This document shows positions 1 through 7,133 of a DNA stretch of 38,327 nucleotides, piece after piece. The position numbers and the translations under genes were made by a program. The notes beneath the pieces were generated by a model that saw nothing but the letters and a program-made list of their open reading frames with translations, did not search any database and was not told the origin of the DNA. Positions within the stretch are counted from its first letter, which is position 1, and every line of letters starts with the position of its first letter. Source of the DNA: Deltaproteobacteria bacterium HGW-Deltaproteobacteria-14 (lineage in GTDB: Bacteria; Myxococcota_A; UBA9042; PHBI01); assembly GCA_002841945.1 (NCBI GenBank), contig PHBI01000008.1, positions 84,388 to 122,714 on the forward strand, in the 5' to 3' direction.

Positions 1-79
1 TACGACCTCCGGGTCCCGCCCTGCCGCTGGGGAGGTCGACCTCCGGGACCAGCTACGACCTCCGGGTCCCGCCCTGCCG
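1..79. repeat. Short direct repeat with palindrome at the window edge
   Basis: A 26-bp segment at 1-26 recurs exactly at 54-79. Between the copies lies a 14-bp perfect palindrome, GGAGGTCGACCTCC (31-44), and the word GCCCTGCCGTTGC returns near 114-126. The array lies downstream of the TonB-receptor gene. It may continue outside the window, so its true length and copy number cannot be seen. Three imperfect units with irregular spacing do not look like CRISPR. It is probably an intergenic repeat family or local duplication. Confidence 0.6.
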
Positions 80-94
80 TTGCCGTGGCGGGAC
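66..94 (-). terminator. Hairpin downstream of the TonB-receptor gene
   Basis: GTCCCGCC (66-73) and GGCGGGAC (87-94) form a perfect 8-bp stem with a 13-nt loop, 40-68 nt beyond the stop of the minus-strand receptor gene. No U tract follows on that strand, so its role as a terminator is only possible. Confidence 0.3.
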
Positions 95-133
95 GCCCAC
101 CGTCCGCGGCCCCCGCCCTGCCGTTGCGTTCGG

Positions 134-2647
134 TCACCAGCGGGCGCGGATCCCGAGGGAGGGGACCAGCGGCAGGCTCGTGATGTCCTGGCGCTCGGAG
201 TAGTCGAAGTTGTAGCCGACCTGCTCGATGTTCTCGCGGTTCGAGACGTTGCTGACCTCGAGGTAGGTCACGAGCTCCCAGGTGTCGAAGACGAAGGTCT
301 TGGAGATCCGCAGGTCGAGCTGAAAGAACGCCGCCAGGCGCTGCGACAGGGGCAGGGCGGCGGCGCGCGGGACGTACACGTCGGCGCTGGCGTCGTAGTA
401 GGCCGCCTCGAGGGGGGTGTAGGGGTTGCCGGTGGCGTAGCGGAAGCGGCCGCCGAAGCGCCAGCGCGCCCCGAGGTCGACGCCGGCCACGATGGCGAGG
501 ACGTGGGTCTGGTCGGCGCTGTAGAAGCGCTCCGGGTCCCCCGGGCGGTCGGTGCGGCGCGAGCGCGACAGGGTGTAGGAGACCCAGCCGTCGACGATCG
601 GCGTGGTGAGCCGCACGAGCAGCTCCGCGCCGACGACCCAGCCCACGCCCGCGTTGTCGTAGCGCGGCGCGCCGGGCGCCGTGGTCGGGGTGACGAGGTC
701 GTCGAGCGCCTTGTAGAAGCCCTGCACGTCGACCGACAGCACGTCGCTGAAGCCCTGGCGGACGCCGACGTTGACGTAGGCGGAGCGCTCGGTCGTGAGG
801 TCCGGGTTGCCGAAGGCGGTCGAGGTCTCGTCGGGGGCGGGGGCCTGGTGGTTGAGGCCCCCCGCGAGGCTCAGCGTGGTCAGGGGCCCCGCGTCCCACG
901 CGATCGTCACGCGGGGGTCGAACGCCAAGGCGTCGAAGCTGCCGGACCACCCCGTCAGGCGGACGCCGCCGATGACGCTCACCCGCTCGAGCGGACGCCA
1001 GGACGCCTCCACCCAGCCCGCCAGATCCCCGGTGAACCCCTCCTCGCGGGCGCTGATCACCGTCTGCGTCGCCGTGGGGGACGCGACCTGCCCCTCCTTG
1101 GTCGGCGCGGGGGTCCGCGCGTCGACCGCGAAGCGGGTGAGCGACGCGTCGAGCCCGCCGCGCAGGGCGAAGGTGCTCGTGCCGCGCCAGTCGAGGGCGC
1201 CGCGCAGGATGACGGGGTCGAAGGTCAGGTCGAAGAGGTTGCCGCCCGGCGCGACGGTCAGGCGCTGGTAGCTGGTGGCGAGGCCGAGCTTCATCCCGAC
1301 GTCCGCGCTCAGCTGCTGGGTGTAGGTGCCCTGGACCTGCAGAAACGAGCGGCTCAGGCGGAAGCCGGTGAACGACGGGTCGTTCGGGTCTGGCTCGGAG
1401 CGGACCAGCTGCAGGTCGTCGTCGGTCCCGAAGACGGCCAGCCGCAGCGTGCGCGTGCGGTCGGGACGCCAGTCGGCCCGCAGCTGGTAGTCGTAGTAGC
1501 GCGGCGCGGTCTTGAAGCGCGCCGTCTCGCTGTCGACGACCGCGCTGAGGATGGCGTCGACGTAGCTCCGGCGAAACGCCGCGCCGACGGTCCAGCCGGC
1601 CCCGAGGGGCGCGGTGAAGAGCGCCCCGGCGTGGTACACGTTCACGTCGACGTCGCCGTGGAAGCCGTCGTCGCGCAGGTCCGCCAGGGTCACGTTGAGC
1701 AGGCCGCCGGTCGCGTCGCCGAACTCGACCGAGAAGCCGCCTGGGCGGTAGTCGATGTCGGCGATCCACGGGTCCTGCAGCACCGAGTAGATGTTGCCGA
1801 AGTGGTACAGCTGAAAGAGCGGCAGCCCGTCGAGGTAGTAGCGGGTGTCCTCGGGGGCCGAGCCGCGGATGCTGATCTGCCCCGCCGACGGCCCCGCCGC
1901 CGGGGGCCGGGCCACGCCAGGCAGCGACTCGAGCACCTTCACCGGGTCGCCGGAGGACCCCGCGACCTCGCGGGCGCGCTCCACCGGGACGAGGATCTTG
2001 GTCGCGTCGCCGGTCTTGCCGGCCACGACCGTGCGGTAGCGGCGCTGCGAGCGCGGCTCGAGGCGCACCACCAGCGGATCGCCGGGGACGGTGACCGTCA
2101 GCCGCTCGGGCTCGTGGTCGAAGGCGGGGATCTCGAGGGCGTGGGGACCCGCGGGGACGCCGTCGAAGGCGAAGGCGCCGTCGGCGTCGGTGAGGGTCTG
2201 TCGCCCCCCGTCGAGGATCACCGGGAGCCCGGCGAGCACCTCGCGTGTGCCGCGCTCGAGCACGATCCCCGCGACGTCGTGGCGGACGATGGGGGTCGGC
2301 TCGGGGGCGCGCCGGGCCACCCCCTGCCACAGCGGCGCGTCGACCGGCAGGGCGAGCTCGAGCCGGACCGCCCGCGGCGCGCCGTCGACCGTCGCCGGGG
2401 AGAAGCGCAGGGCGGCGACGGCGTCGCGGATCGCGCGCTCGTAGCGCGTCCCCGGCCCGCTGACGACCGCGATGTCTCCGGGGACGCCGTCGGTGTCGAT
2501 CGTGACGGTGACCGTGGGCGCGTGGACGAGGTCGCGCCGGTGCAGCGCCGCGGCCAGGTCGGGCAGCGGGGTGGTGACCTCCGGGCGCACGATCTCGGGC
2601 GGGTCCGCGCCGAAGAGGCTGATGGCGACGAGCCAGGCGGGGTTCAC
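134..2647 (-). CDS. TonB-dependent outer-membrane receptor with N-terminal TonB-like domain
   Basis: The product is 837 aa. Residues about 20-100 resemble the C-terminal domain of TonB/energy-transducer proteins (beta strands, then ERAIRDAVAALRFSPA). Residues 125-198 form a carboxypeptidase-regulatory-like beta domain (TDADGAFAFDGVPAGPH). About 215-330 is the receptor plug (LESLPGVARP, ISIRGSAPEDTRYYLDG, GGFSVEFGDATGGLLNV). The rest is a 22-strand-type barrel ending in aromatic W837, as expected for Bam substrates. It would import or sense an unidentified ligand across the outer membrane. The start overlaps the stop of the upstream lipoprotein gene by 4 bp (ATGA), so the two are probably co-translated. 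The N-terminus is a weak signal peptide (MNPAWLVAISLFGA), but the overlap fixes the start. The substrate cannot be predicted. Confidence 0.88.
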   Translation of the reverse strand: MNPAWLVAISLFGADPPEIVRPEVTTPLPDLAAALHRRDLVHAPTVTVTIDTDGVPGDIAVVSGPGTRYERAIRDAVAALRFSPATVDGAPRAVRLELALPVDAPLWQGVARRAPEPTPIVRHDVAGIVLERGTREVLAGLPVILDGGRQTLTDADGAFAFDGVPAGPHALEIPAFDHEPERLTVTVPGDPLVVRLEPRSQRRYRTVVAGKTGDATKILVPVERAREVAGSSGDPVKVLESLPGVARPPAAGPSAGQISIRGSAPEDTRYYLDGLPLFQLYHFGNIYSVLQDPWIADIDYRPGGFSVEFGDATGGLLNVTLADLRDDGFHGDVDVNVYHAGALFTAPLGAGWTVGAAFRRSYVDAILSAVVDSETARFKTAPRYYDYQLRADWRPDRTRTLRLAVFGTDDDLQLVRSEPDPNDPSFTGFRLSRSFLQVQGTYTQQLSADVGMKLGLATSYQRLTVAPGGNLFDLTFDPVILRGALDWRGTSTFALRGGLDASLTRFAVDARTPAPTKEGQVASPTATQTVISAREEGFTGDLAGWVEASWRPLERVSVIGGVRLTGWSGSFDALAFDPRVTIAWDAGPLTTLSLAGGLNHQAPAPDETSTAFGNPDLTTERSAYVNVGVRQGFSDVLSVDVQGFYKALDDLVTPTTAPGAPRYDNAGVGWVVGAELLVRLTTPIVDGWVSYTLSRSRRTDRPGDPERFYSADQTHVLAIVAGVDLGARWRFGGRFRYATGNPYTPLEAAYYDASADVYVPRAAALPLSQRLAAFFQLDLRISKTFVFDTWELVTYLEVSNVSNRENIEQVGYNFDYSERQDITSLPLVPSLGIRARW

Positions 2648-3324
2648 GGGGCCTCCACGCGCAGCGTCGCGGTGAGCCAGCCGGCGCCGCCGGCGTCGTC
2701 GCGGACGACCGCGATGATCGTCGCCTCGGCCGGGGCGTCGGGGGCGGTCAGGGTGGTGACGCCTTCGTCGTAGAGGCGGAACGGGGTGAAGGAGCCCGCA
2801 GAGGTGTAGTAGCTGACGACGCGCTCGCCGTCGTCCACGGCGGCTGACAGCCGGGCGCGGACGGTCTGCTCGGCGCCGGGCGCCACCGCCACCGGGAGGG
2901 GGCCGTCGCCGGAGTCGAGGGCGAGGACCTCGGGGTTGTCCGCGCGGGCGTCCGAGGCCAGCGCGCGGACGATGGGCAGGACGCCGTCGGGGGCGGTCGC
3001 GGTGGCGCGGACCCAGAGCGGGTCGACGTCGGCTGGGGCGGTGATGGTGAGCGGGTTGCCGCTCCCGAGGGCGATCTCACCGGCCGGGCAGCTCGGTGGG
3101 TCGGTCGGCGCCCAGGCGGTGGCGCAGGCGGCCCAGGTCACGGCGTCGACGCGCCAGCCGAGGGCCTCGAGGGTGACCTCATCGCCGGGGGCGAGCGCCC
3201 CGGGGGTCGCGCGGACGGCGAGAAAGCGCGGCGCGTCCAGCATCGACGGCTCGGCGCCCATGTCGTCGCAGGCGCTCATGGGGAGGGCGAGGGCGAGGGC
3301 GGCGAGCAGGGCGCGTTGCAGCAT
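2644..3324 (-). CDS. Lipoprotein, hypothetical partner of the TonB receptor
   Basis: The product is 226 aa with a clear lipoprotein signal: a positively charged start, a hydrophobic stretch (LLAALALALP) and lipobox MSAC, placing Cys19 at the acylation site. The mature part is predicted to be all-beta, with Ala/Pro/Asp-rich strands resembling tandem Ig-like or Calx-beta folds and no catalytic motif. The ATG follows a GAGGA box. The stop overlaps the receptor start by 4 bp. The tight coupling suggests a surface or periplasmic partner of that receptor, for instance a SusD-like capture protein in role, although no SusD homology is seen. The specific function is unknown. Confidence 0.8.
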   Translation of the reverse strand: MLQRALLAALALALPMSACDDMGAEPSMLDAPRFLAVRATPGALAPGDEVTLEALGWRVDAVTWAACATAWAPTDPPSCPAGEIALGSGNPLTITAPADVDPLWVRATATAPDGVLPIVRALASDARADNPEVLALDSGDGPLPVAVAPGAEQTVRARLSAAVDDGERVVSYYTSAGSFTPFRLYDEGVTTLTAPDAPAEATIIAVVRDDAGGAGWLTATLRVEAP

Positions 3325-3434
3325 CGAGCGGCGTCCTCTTCAGGTGGCTGATCGGCGAGACCCGAGACTGATAACGTCGGCAGCGCAGCGGACAAGGGTG
3401 GGCTGCGGTGGCTGGACCCTACCGGACGCCGGGG

Positions 3435-3827
3435 TCAGAGGTCGAGCACGTGGCCATCGAGGACGAAGGTCGTGAGCTCGCCGTCGAGCACCACCATGTC
3501 GCCGACGCTGACGGACACGGCGACGACGCGCCGTCGGCCCTTCTCCGCCGTGACCCGGGCGGTGGCGACCATGCGCTCGCCGACGCGCACCGGGGCCAGG
3601 AAGCGGCAGCTCGACGCCCCGAGGACCACGTGGGGGTCGTTGACGGCGACCATCGCCGCGTAGTCCGCGAGCCCGAAGGTGAAGCCGCCGTGGACCAGGC
3701 CGCGCTCGTCGGCGGCCATCTCCGTGGTCGCGACGAGGGCTGCGGTCGCCTCGCCGTCGGCCACGCGCTCGACGGCGCCGACGAGGGCTGCGTCGACGCC
3801 AAAATGGGTGCGTTGCGCGGGGTGCAT
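3435..3827 (-). CDS. PaaI/YbgC-type hotdog-fold thioesterase
   Basis: The product is 130 aa, the usual length for a single hotdog domain. The motif HGGFTFGLADYAAMVAVN (residues about 42-59) matches the 'HGG..f.laD.a...a' signature of PaaI-like acyl-CoA thioesterases, in which the Asp/Glu on the central helix activates water. A second conserved strand, SSCRFLAPVRVGERMVATARV, follows. It probably hydrolyses acyl-CoA or aryl-CoA in the cytoplasm; the substrate cannot be told from sequence. An AGGAGAG box lies just upstream of the ATG. It sits between two lipoprotein genes on the same strand with gaps of about 105-110 bp, so it may have its own promoter. Confidence 0.85.
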   Translation of the reverse strand: MHPAQRTHFGVDAALVGAVERVADGEATAALVATTEMAADERGLVHGGFTFGLADYAAMVAVNDPHVVLGASSCRFLAPVRVGERMVATARVTAEKGRRRVVAVSVSVGDMVVLDGELTTFVLDGHVLDL

Positions 3828-3894
3828 GGTCTCTCCTGGCTCCGGGGCCCTGGGTCAACTGATCCGGCCGCTCCGCGGCCTGGGGACATCGCCT

Positions 3895-3918
3895 CGGGGC
3901 CTCGCTAGCTCGGCCCCG
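3895..3918 (-). terminator. Hairpin after the Kelch gene
   Basis: CGGGGCC (3895-3901) pairs with GGCCCCG (3912-3918) around a 10-nt loop, 15-38 nt beyond the stop of the minus-strand Kelch gene. There is no U tract, so it is a weak candidate. Confidence 0.28.
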
Positions 3919-3932
3919 GAACAAGGTCCTCG

Positions 3933-5561
3933 CTACGGGAACTGACCGACCTCGACGCCGAGCTGCCCCGAACCGCCCCCGAACAGGTAGAGCCCGCCGT
4001 TCAGGCTCGCCGCCGCGCCGCTCGAGAAGGCCGAACTCATCGAGGTCGTGCACGTCTCCCAGGTGTCGTTGACGGTGTCGTAGATCTCGATGACGGCGAG
4101 GGTGGTCGAGCCGCTGAAGCCGCCGGCCACGACGATGTGATCGCCGACCGCCGCGGCGAAGGCGCTGTTGCGCTTGGTCGGCATGTCCGTGAGCGGGTAC
4201 CAGGTGTTCGTGGCCATGTCGTAGGCCTCGGTCGCCCGCAGGATGCTGCTGCCGGACAGCGCGTCGTCGCGGCCCCCGAAGACGTACATGCGGTCACCGA
4301 CCACCGCGTGGGCCGCGAAGCCCCGCGCGGTCGGCATCGGCGCGACGGTGGTCCAGCTGTCGGCGCCGGGGTCGTAGCGGTGCGTCGCGGTGGTGGCGTT
4401 CAGGCTGTCGTCGCCACCGCCAGCGACGAAGAAGTACCCACCGTCGGTGCCGCCCGCGGGGCCGCGCGAGGCCACGCTCGGGCGCGCAGCGCCCAGCGAC
4501 CACTGCCCGGCCTCCAGGTCGAAGATGCGCACGCCCTCCTCGATGTCGCCGTCGACGAGGTACCAGTGGGTGCCGATCAGCACGCCGGCGCCCTCGCTCA
4601 CGCCCTGGGACAGCGCGGTGCCGGTCATCCAACCGGAGCCGGGGCTGTAGACGAGGTGCTGCTTGCTCGGGCTGCCCCCGAGGAGGTGGATCGACGCGCC
4701 GCCGACGATCGCGACCGGGCCGTAGTGCAGGCTCTCGGGGGCCGCCGCGCCGGCGGTCAGGGTCGGGCAGGCGAGCGGCGTCCCGCACCCCACCTGGCAC
4801 CCCTCGGGCACGCAGTCGCCCGCGTGACACACGCGCAGCGAGCCGCACGGCGTGCCGTCGTCGACGTCGCCGCTCTCCGCGCAACCCGAGGCGGCGCTGC
4901 ACTGCCAGGTCCGGCACGGGGTGGTCTGTTGCTGCGCCTCGCAGGTCTCGACGGCGCCGGTCGCGGAGCACTGGCCGTTGGCGGCGCAGGCCTCGGCGGT
5001 GCAGACGTCGTCGTCGCCCTCGCACGCCGTCCCGACCGGCGCGAGCACCGCCTTCGTGCACTGGCCGGTGGCCGCGTCGCACCCCAGGCTCGCCACGCAG
5101 GGCTCGGTCGGCGCGGGGCACGCCAGCGGCGTCACCCCCGTGCAGGCCCCCGCCTGGCAGGTCGCGGTCGTGAAGCAGGGCGCCGCGCACGCCGCGCCGT
5201 CGCTGAGCGCCGTCGTGACGCACCCCAGCGCCGCGTCGCAGCTCGCGATCTGGCACGGATCGTTGCTCTTGCAGCTGACCGGCGCGCCGCCGCCGCAGGC
5301 GCCCCCCTGGCAGGTGGTGTTGTTGGTGCAGGCGTCGTTGTCGTCACACGCCGCGCCGTCGGCGAGCCCGTCGCAGGCTCCCTGGCCGGTCTGCGTGTCC
5401 ACGGTCGGCGTGACGTCGGGCGACGTGTCCCCGTCGCCGACGTCCAGGACCAGCGTGTCCGCGGTCGCGGTGTCGGTCCCGGTCGCGGGCGCGGGGCCCG
5501 ACGAGCAGCTCGCGGAGATCAGCCCCCACAGGAGCGCGATGGCCAAGGCGTGACGGTTCAT
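3933..5561 (-). CDS. Kelch-repeat lipoprotein with Cys-rich EGF-like repeats
   Basis: The product is 542 aa. A lipoprotein signal ends at Cys19 (LISASC). A Thr/Asp-rich linker (20-60) precedes about 200 residues of Cys-rich repeats such as CDDNDACTNNTTCQGGAC. These are the EGF-like or 'variable-linker' repeats common in myxobacterial surface proteins, and here they are probably disulfide-bonded. From about 285 to the end are Kelch blades with the glycine-pair and W signatures (YVFGGRDD, WYPLTDMPTKRNSAF, HIVVAGGFSG), forming a beta-propeller. Such proteins act as surface-binding or scaffolding proteins; no catalytic residue is apparent. It is divergent from the Cys-rich lipoprotein gene at 5702 across 140 bp, which must hold both promoters. 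The ligand is unknown. Confidence 0.85.
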   Translation of the reverse strand: MNRHALAIALLWGLISASCSSGPAPATGTDTATADTLVLDVGDGDTSPDVTPTVDTQTGQGACDGLADGAACDDNDACTNNTTCQGGACGGGAPVSCKSNDPCQIASCDAALGCVTTALSDGAACAAPCFTTATCQAGACTGVTPLACPAPTEPCVASLGCDAATGQCTKAVLAPVGTACEGDDDVCTAEACAANGQCSATGAVETCEAQQQTTPCRTWQCSAASGCAESGDVDDGTPCGSLRVCHAGDCVPEGCQVGCGTPLACPTLTAGAAAPESLHYGPVAIVGGASIHLLGGSPSKQHLVYSPGSGWMTGTALSQGVSEGAGVLIGTHWYLVDGDIEEGVRIFDLEAGQWSLGAARPSVASRGPAGGTDGGYFFVAGGGDDSLNATTATHRYDPGADSWTTVAPMPTARGFAAHAVVGDRMYVFGGRDDALSGSSILRATEAYDMATNTWYPLTDMPTKRNSAFAAAVGDHIVVAGGFSGSTTLAVIEIYDTVNDTWETCTTSMSSAFSSGAAASLNGGLYLFGGGSGQLGVEVGQFP

Positions 5562-5701
5562 GGCGCGGATGATACCCGGCTTGCCCCGGTGCGGGAAGGC
5601 GTCCCCCCGGACGCGGCCGCCGGTGGCGGTGTCGGGGGCGCGGCGGGCGTTTCCACGGCGCGCGCTTTCGGCTATGCCGAGGAGAACCAGGAGGATCGCC
5701 C

Positions 5702-6079
5702 ATGCTCCGCGCCGTCGCCGTCGCCTCGCTGTCCCTCGCGCTCGCCGCCTGCTACTCCCAGGACCTCGTCTCCGTCGTGGGGGAGGCCACCGACCCAGGC
5801 TACATCGAGGTCACCGACCACGGCACCTGCGCGAGCGGGGGCTGCGGCTTCGCCTGCCCCGACGCCGAGCGCTGCGTCTTCAGCTGCGCTGGTGGTGGCT
5901 GCACCCAGATCTGCGGCGAGGGCTCGGAGTGTCGCATGACCTGCACCGGCGGCGGCTGCCTGCAGCGGGCCCTGGCCGGCGCCGAGGTCTTCGCCAGCTG
6001 CGACGGAGGCGGCTGCGAGCAGCGCTGCGTCACGTCCTTCGGCTGCAACATGCAGTGCGACGGCCGCGGCTGCCGCTGA
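5702..6079 (+). CDS. Small Cys-rich lipoprotein
   Basis: The product is 125 aa. The signal peptide ends in lipobox LAAC (Cys17). The mature chain contains 16 further cysteines, many in GGGC/GxGC turns repeated roughly every 20 residues (CASGGCGFAC, CAGGGCTQIC, CTGGGC, CDGGGCEQRC). This looks like a ladder of small disulfide loops. An AGGAGG box at 5689-5694 sits 7 nt before the ATG, an unusually good ribosome site for this window. It is divergent from the Kelch lipoprotein and convergent with the next gene (9-bp gap). I do not recognise the family. A metal-binding or structural outer-surface role is possible. Confidence 0.8.
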   Translation: MLRAVAVASLSLALAACYSQDLVSVVGEATDPGYIEVTDHGTCASGGCGFACPDAERCVFSCAGGGCTQICGEGSECRMTCTGGGCLQRALAGAEVFASCDGGGCEQRCVTSFGCNMQCDGRGCR

Positions 6080-6088
6080 GCGGCGCCC

Positions 6089-6796
6089 CTACGCTCCGGT
6101 GTCCGGGAGCTCGCGCACGCAGCGCACCACCGGCGGCGCCCAGCCCGACGCGCCGGCGGCGTCGAACGGGACGGCCTCTACGTGGCGCGTCGGATCGGTG
6201 CCCGCCGGGAGGTCGAACACGCGCGTCGTGGCGTCGGGGTGGAGGTTCGCGATCCGGACGTCGCCGTCGGCCCCGGTGACGTAGACGAGCAGCGAGAAGT
6301 AGAAGGTGCCCCAGCCGCTCGTCCCGTCCGCCGTCTCGGTCAGGACGTCGGCCACGCCCTCGAAGAGCGCGTCGGGCCACCCGAGCACGTCCGCCTCGGT
6401 CGGCAGCCGCCAGCCGTCCCCGAGCTTCAGCGCGCAGACGTCGACGTCCGCGACGAGCTGCGGGACCATGTACGGCTTCGCGGTGAACTCGTCGTAGGCG
6501 CACTCGGCGACGTGGTTGTAGTTCTCCATCCGCTGCTCGGGGGTCAGCGGCGCGTCGCCCGCGAGGAGGACGTCGTAGCCGCGCGCGGCGCACTCGTCGC
6601 GCAGCCACCCGAAGGTCATCAGGACGTCGTCGGCGAGCGCCTCCTGGGCGTCGTAGCCGTCGGGGTAGGCGTCGCCGGTGAACGGATAGAGGTCGAGGAC
6701 CCGGGGAAAGAGCGGGGCCGAGACCTCGACGGTCTGGGCCGCGGCGCTCGTCGTCAGGCCGCAGACGGCGATGGTGAGCGTCAGGAGCGTGCGCAT
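6089..6796 (-). CDS. Secreted DUF1566-like protein
   Basis: The product is 235 aa with an ordinary signal peptide (MRTLLTLTIAVCGLTTSAAAQ, cleaved after AAA/AQ). The central GDGWRLPTEADV and the C-terminal VVRCVREL resemble DUF1566 domains, which carry 'WRLPT..EL' and end in 'RCVR' and occur in many deltaproteobacterial secreted proteins. The biochemical function of that family is not established. The four cysteines suggest disulfides. The start codon shares one base with the stop of the upstream small lipoprotein gene (TGATG), so the two form an operon. Confidence 0.7.
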   Translation of the reverse strand: MRTLLTLTIAVCGLTTSAAAQTVEVSAPLFPRVLDLYPFTGDAYPDGYDAQEALADDVLMTFGWLRDECAARGYDVLLAGDAPLTPEQRMENYNHVAECAYDEFTAKPYMVPQLVADVDVCALKLGDGWRLPTEADVLGWPDALFEGVADVLTETADGTSGWGTFYFSLLVYVTGADGDVRIANLHPDATTRVFDLPAGTDPTRHVEAVPFDAAGASGWAPPVVRCVRELPDTGA

Positions 6797-7035
6797 CAGC
6801 GGGCTCCCCCGGTCAGCACGACGCGCACGGCGCCGTCGTAGTCGAGGCTCGCGGCCGCGGTCTCGCCCGTGGTGGGGCTCGCCTCGTCCGGCGCCCCGGA
6901 CCCCGGCTCATCGCCGCCCCCACCACCCGGGAGCGTCGGCGACCCCGGGTCCGCCTGCGCCTCGCCCCGGTCGCAGCCGACGCCCCCTCCGAGCCCCATG
7001 AAGAACATCGCCAGCACCGCCGTTCGGACTCTCAT
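6796..7035 (-). CDS. Short lipoprotein, hypothetical
   Basis: The product is 79 aa starting at MRVRTAVLAMFF, which gives a proper signal with Cys21 (GGGVGC); a longer in-frame start at 7074 would add a non-signal N-terminus. The mature part is a low-complexity Gly/Pro/Asp/Glu linker followed by a short segment, SLDYDGAVRVVLTG. No family is recognised. Its TGATG overlap with the DUF1566-like gene suggests a co-expressed pair at the cell envelope. Confidence 0.6.
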   Translation of the reverse strand: MRVRTAVLAMFFMGLGGGVGCDRGEAQADPGSPTLPGGGGGDEPGSGAPDEASPTTGETAAASLDYDGAVRVVLTGGAR

Positions 7036-7133
7036 CGCATACCTCCCCGCGTCTGGTGCCACCTCGGGGTACATCGACGGTCGAGCGATTCGCTTGAGGC
7101 GAGACTCGGCGCGCAGCCGGGCGCCGCTCGCGG

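Noticed and set aside
1..126. CRISPR array
   Set aside because: Only two exact copies, irregular spacing, no cas genes in the window.
80..2773. Long plus-strand open frame antisense to the receptor gene
   Set aside because: Arg/Gly/Val-rich, no family motif, typical of open antisense frames in GC-rich DNA; the minus-strand protein has full receptor domains.
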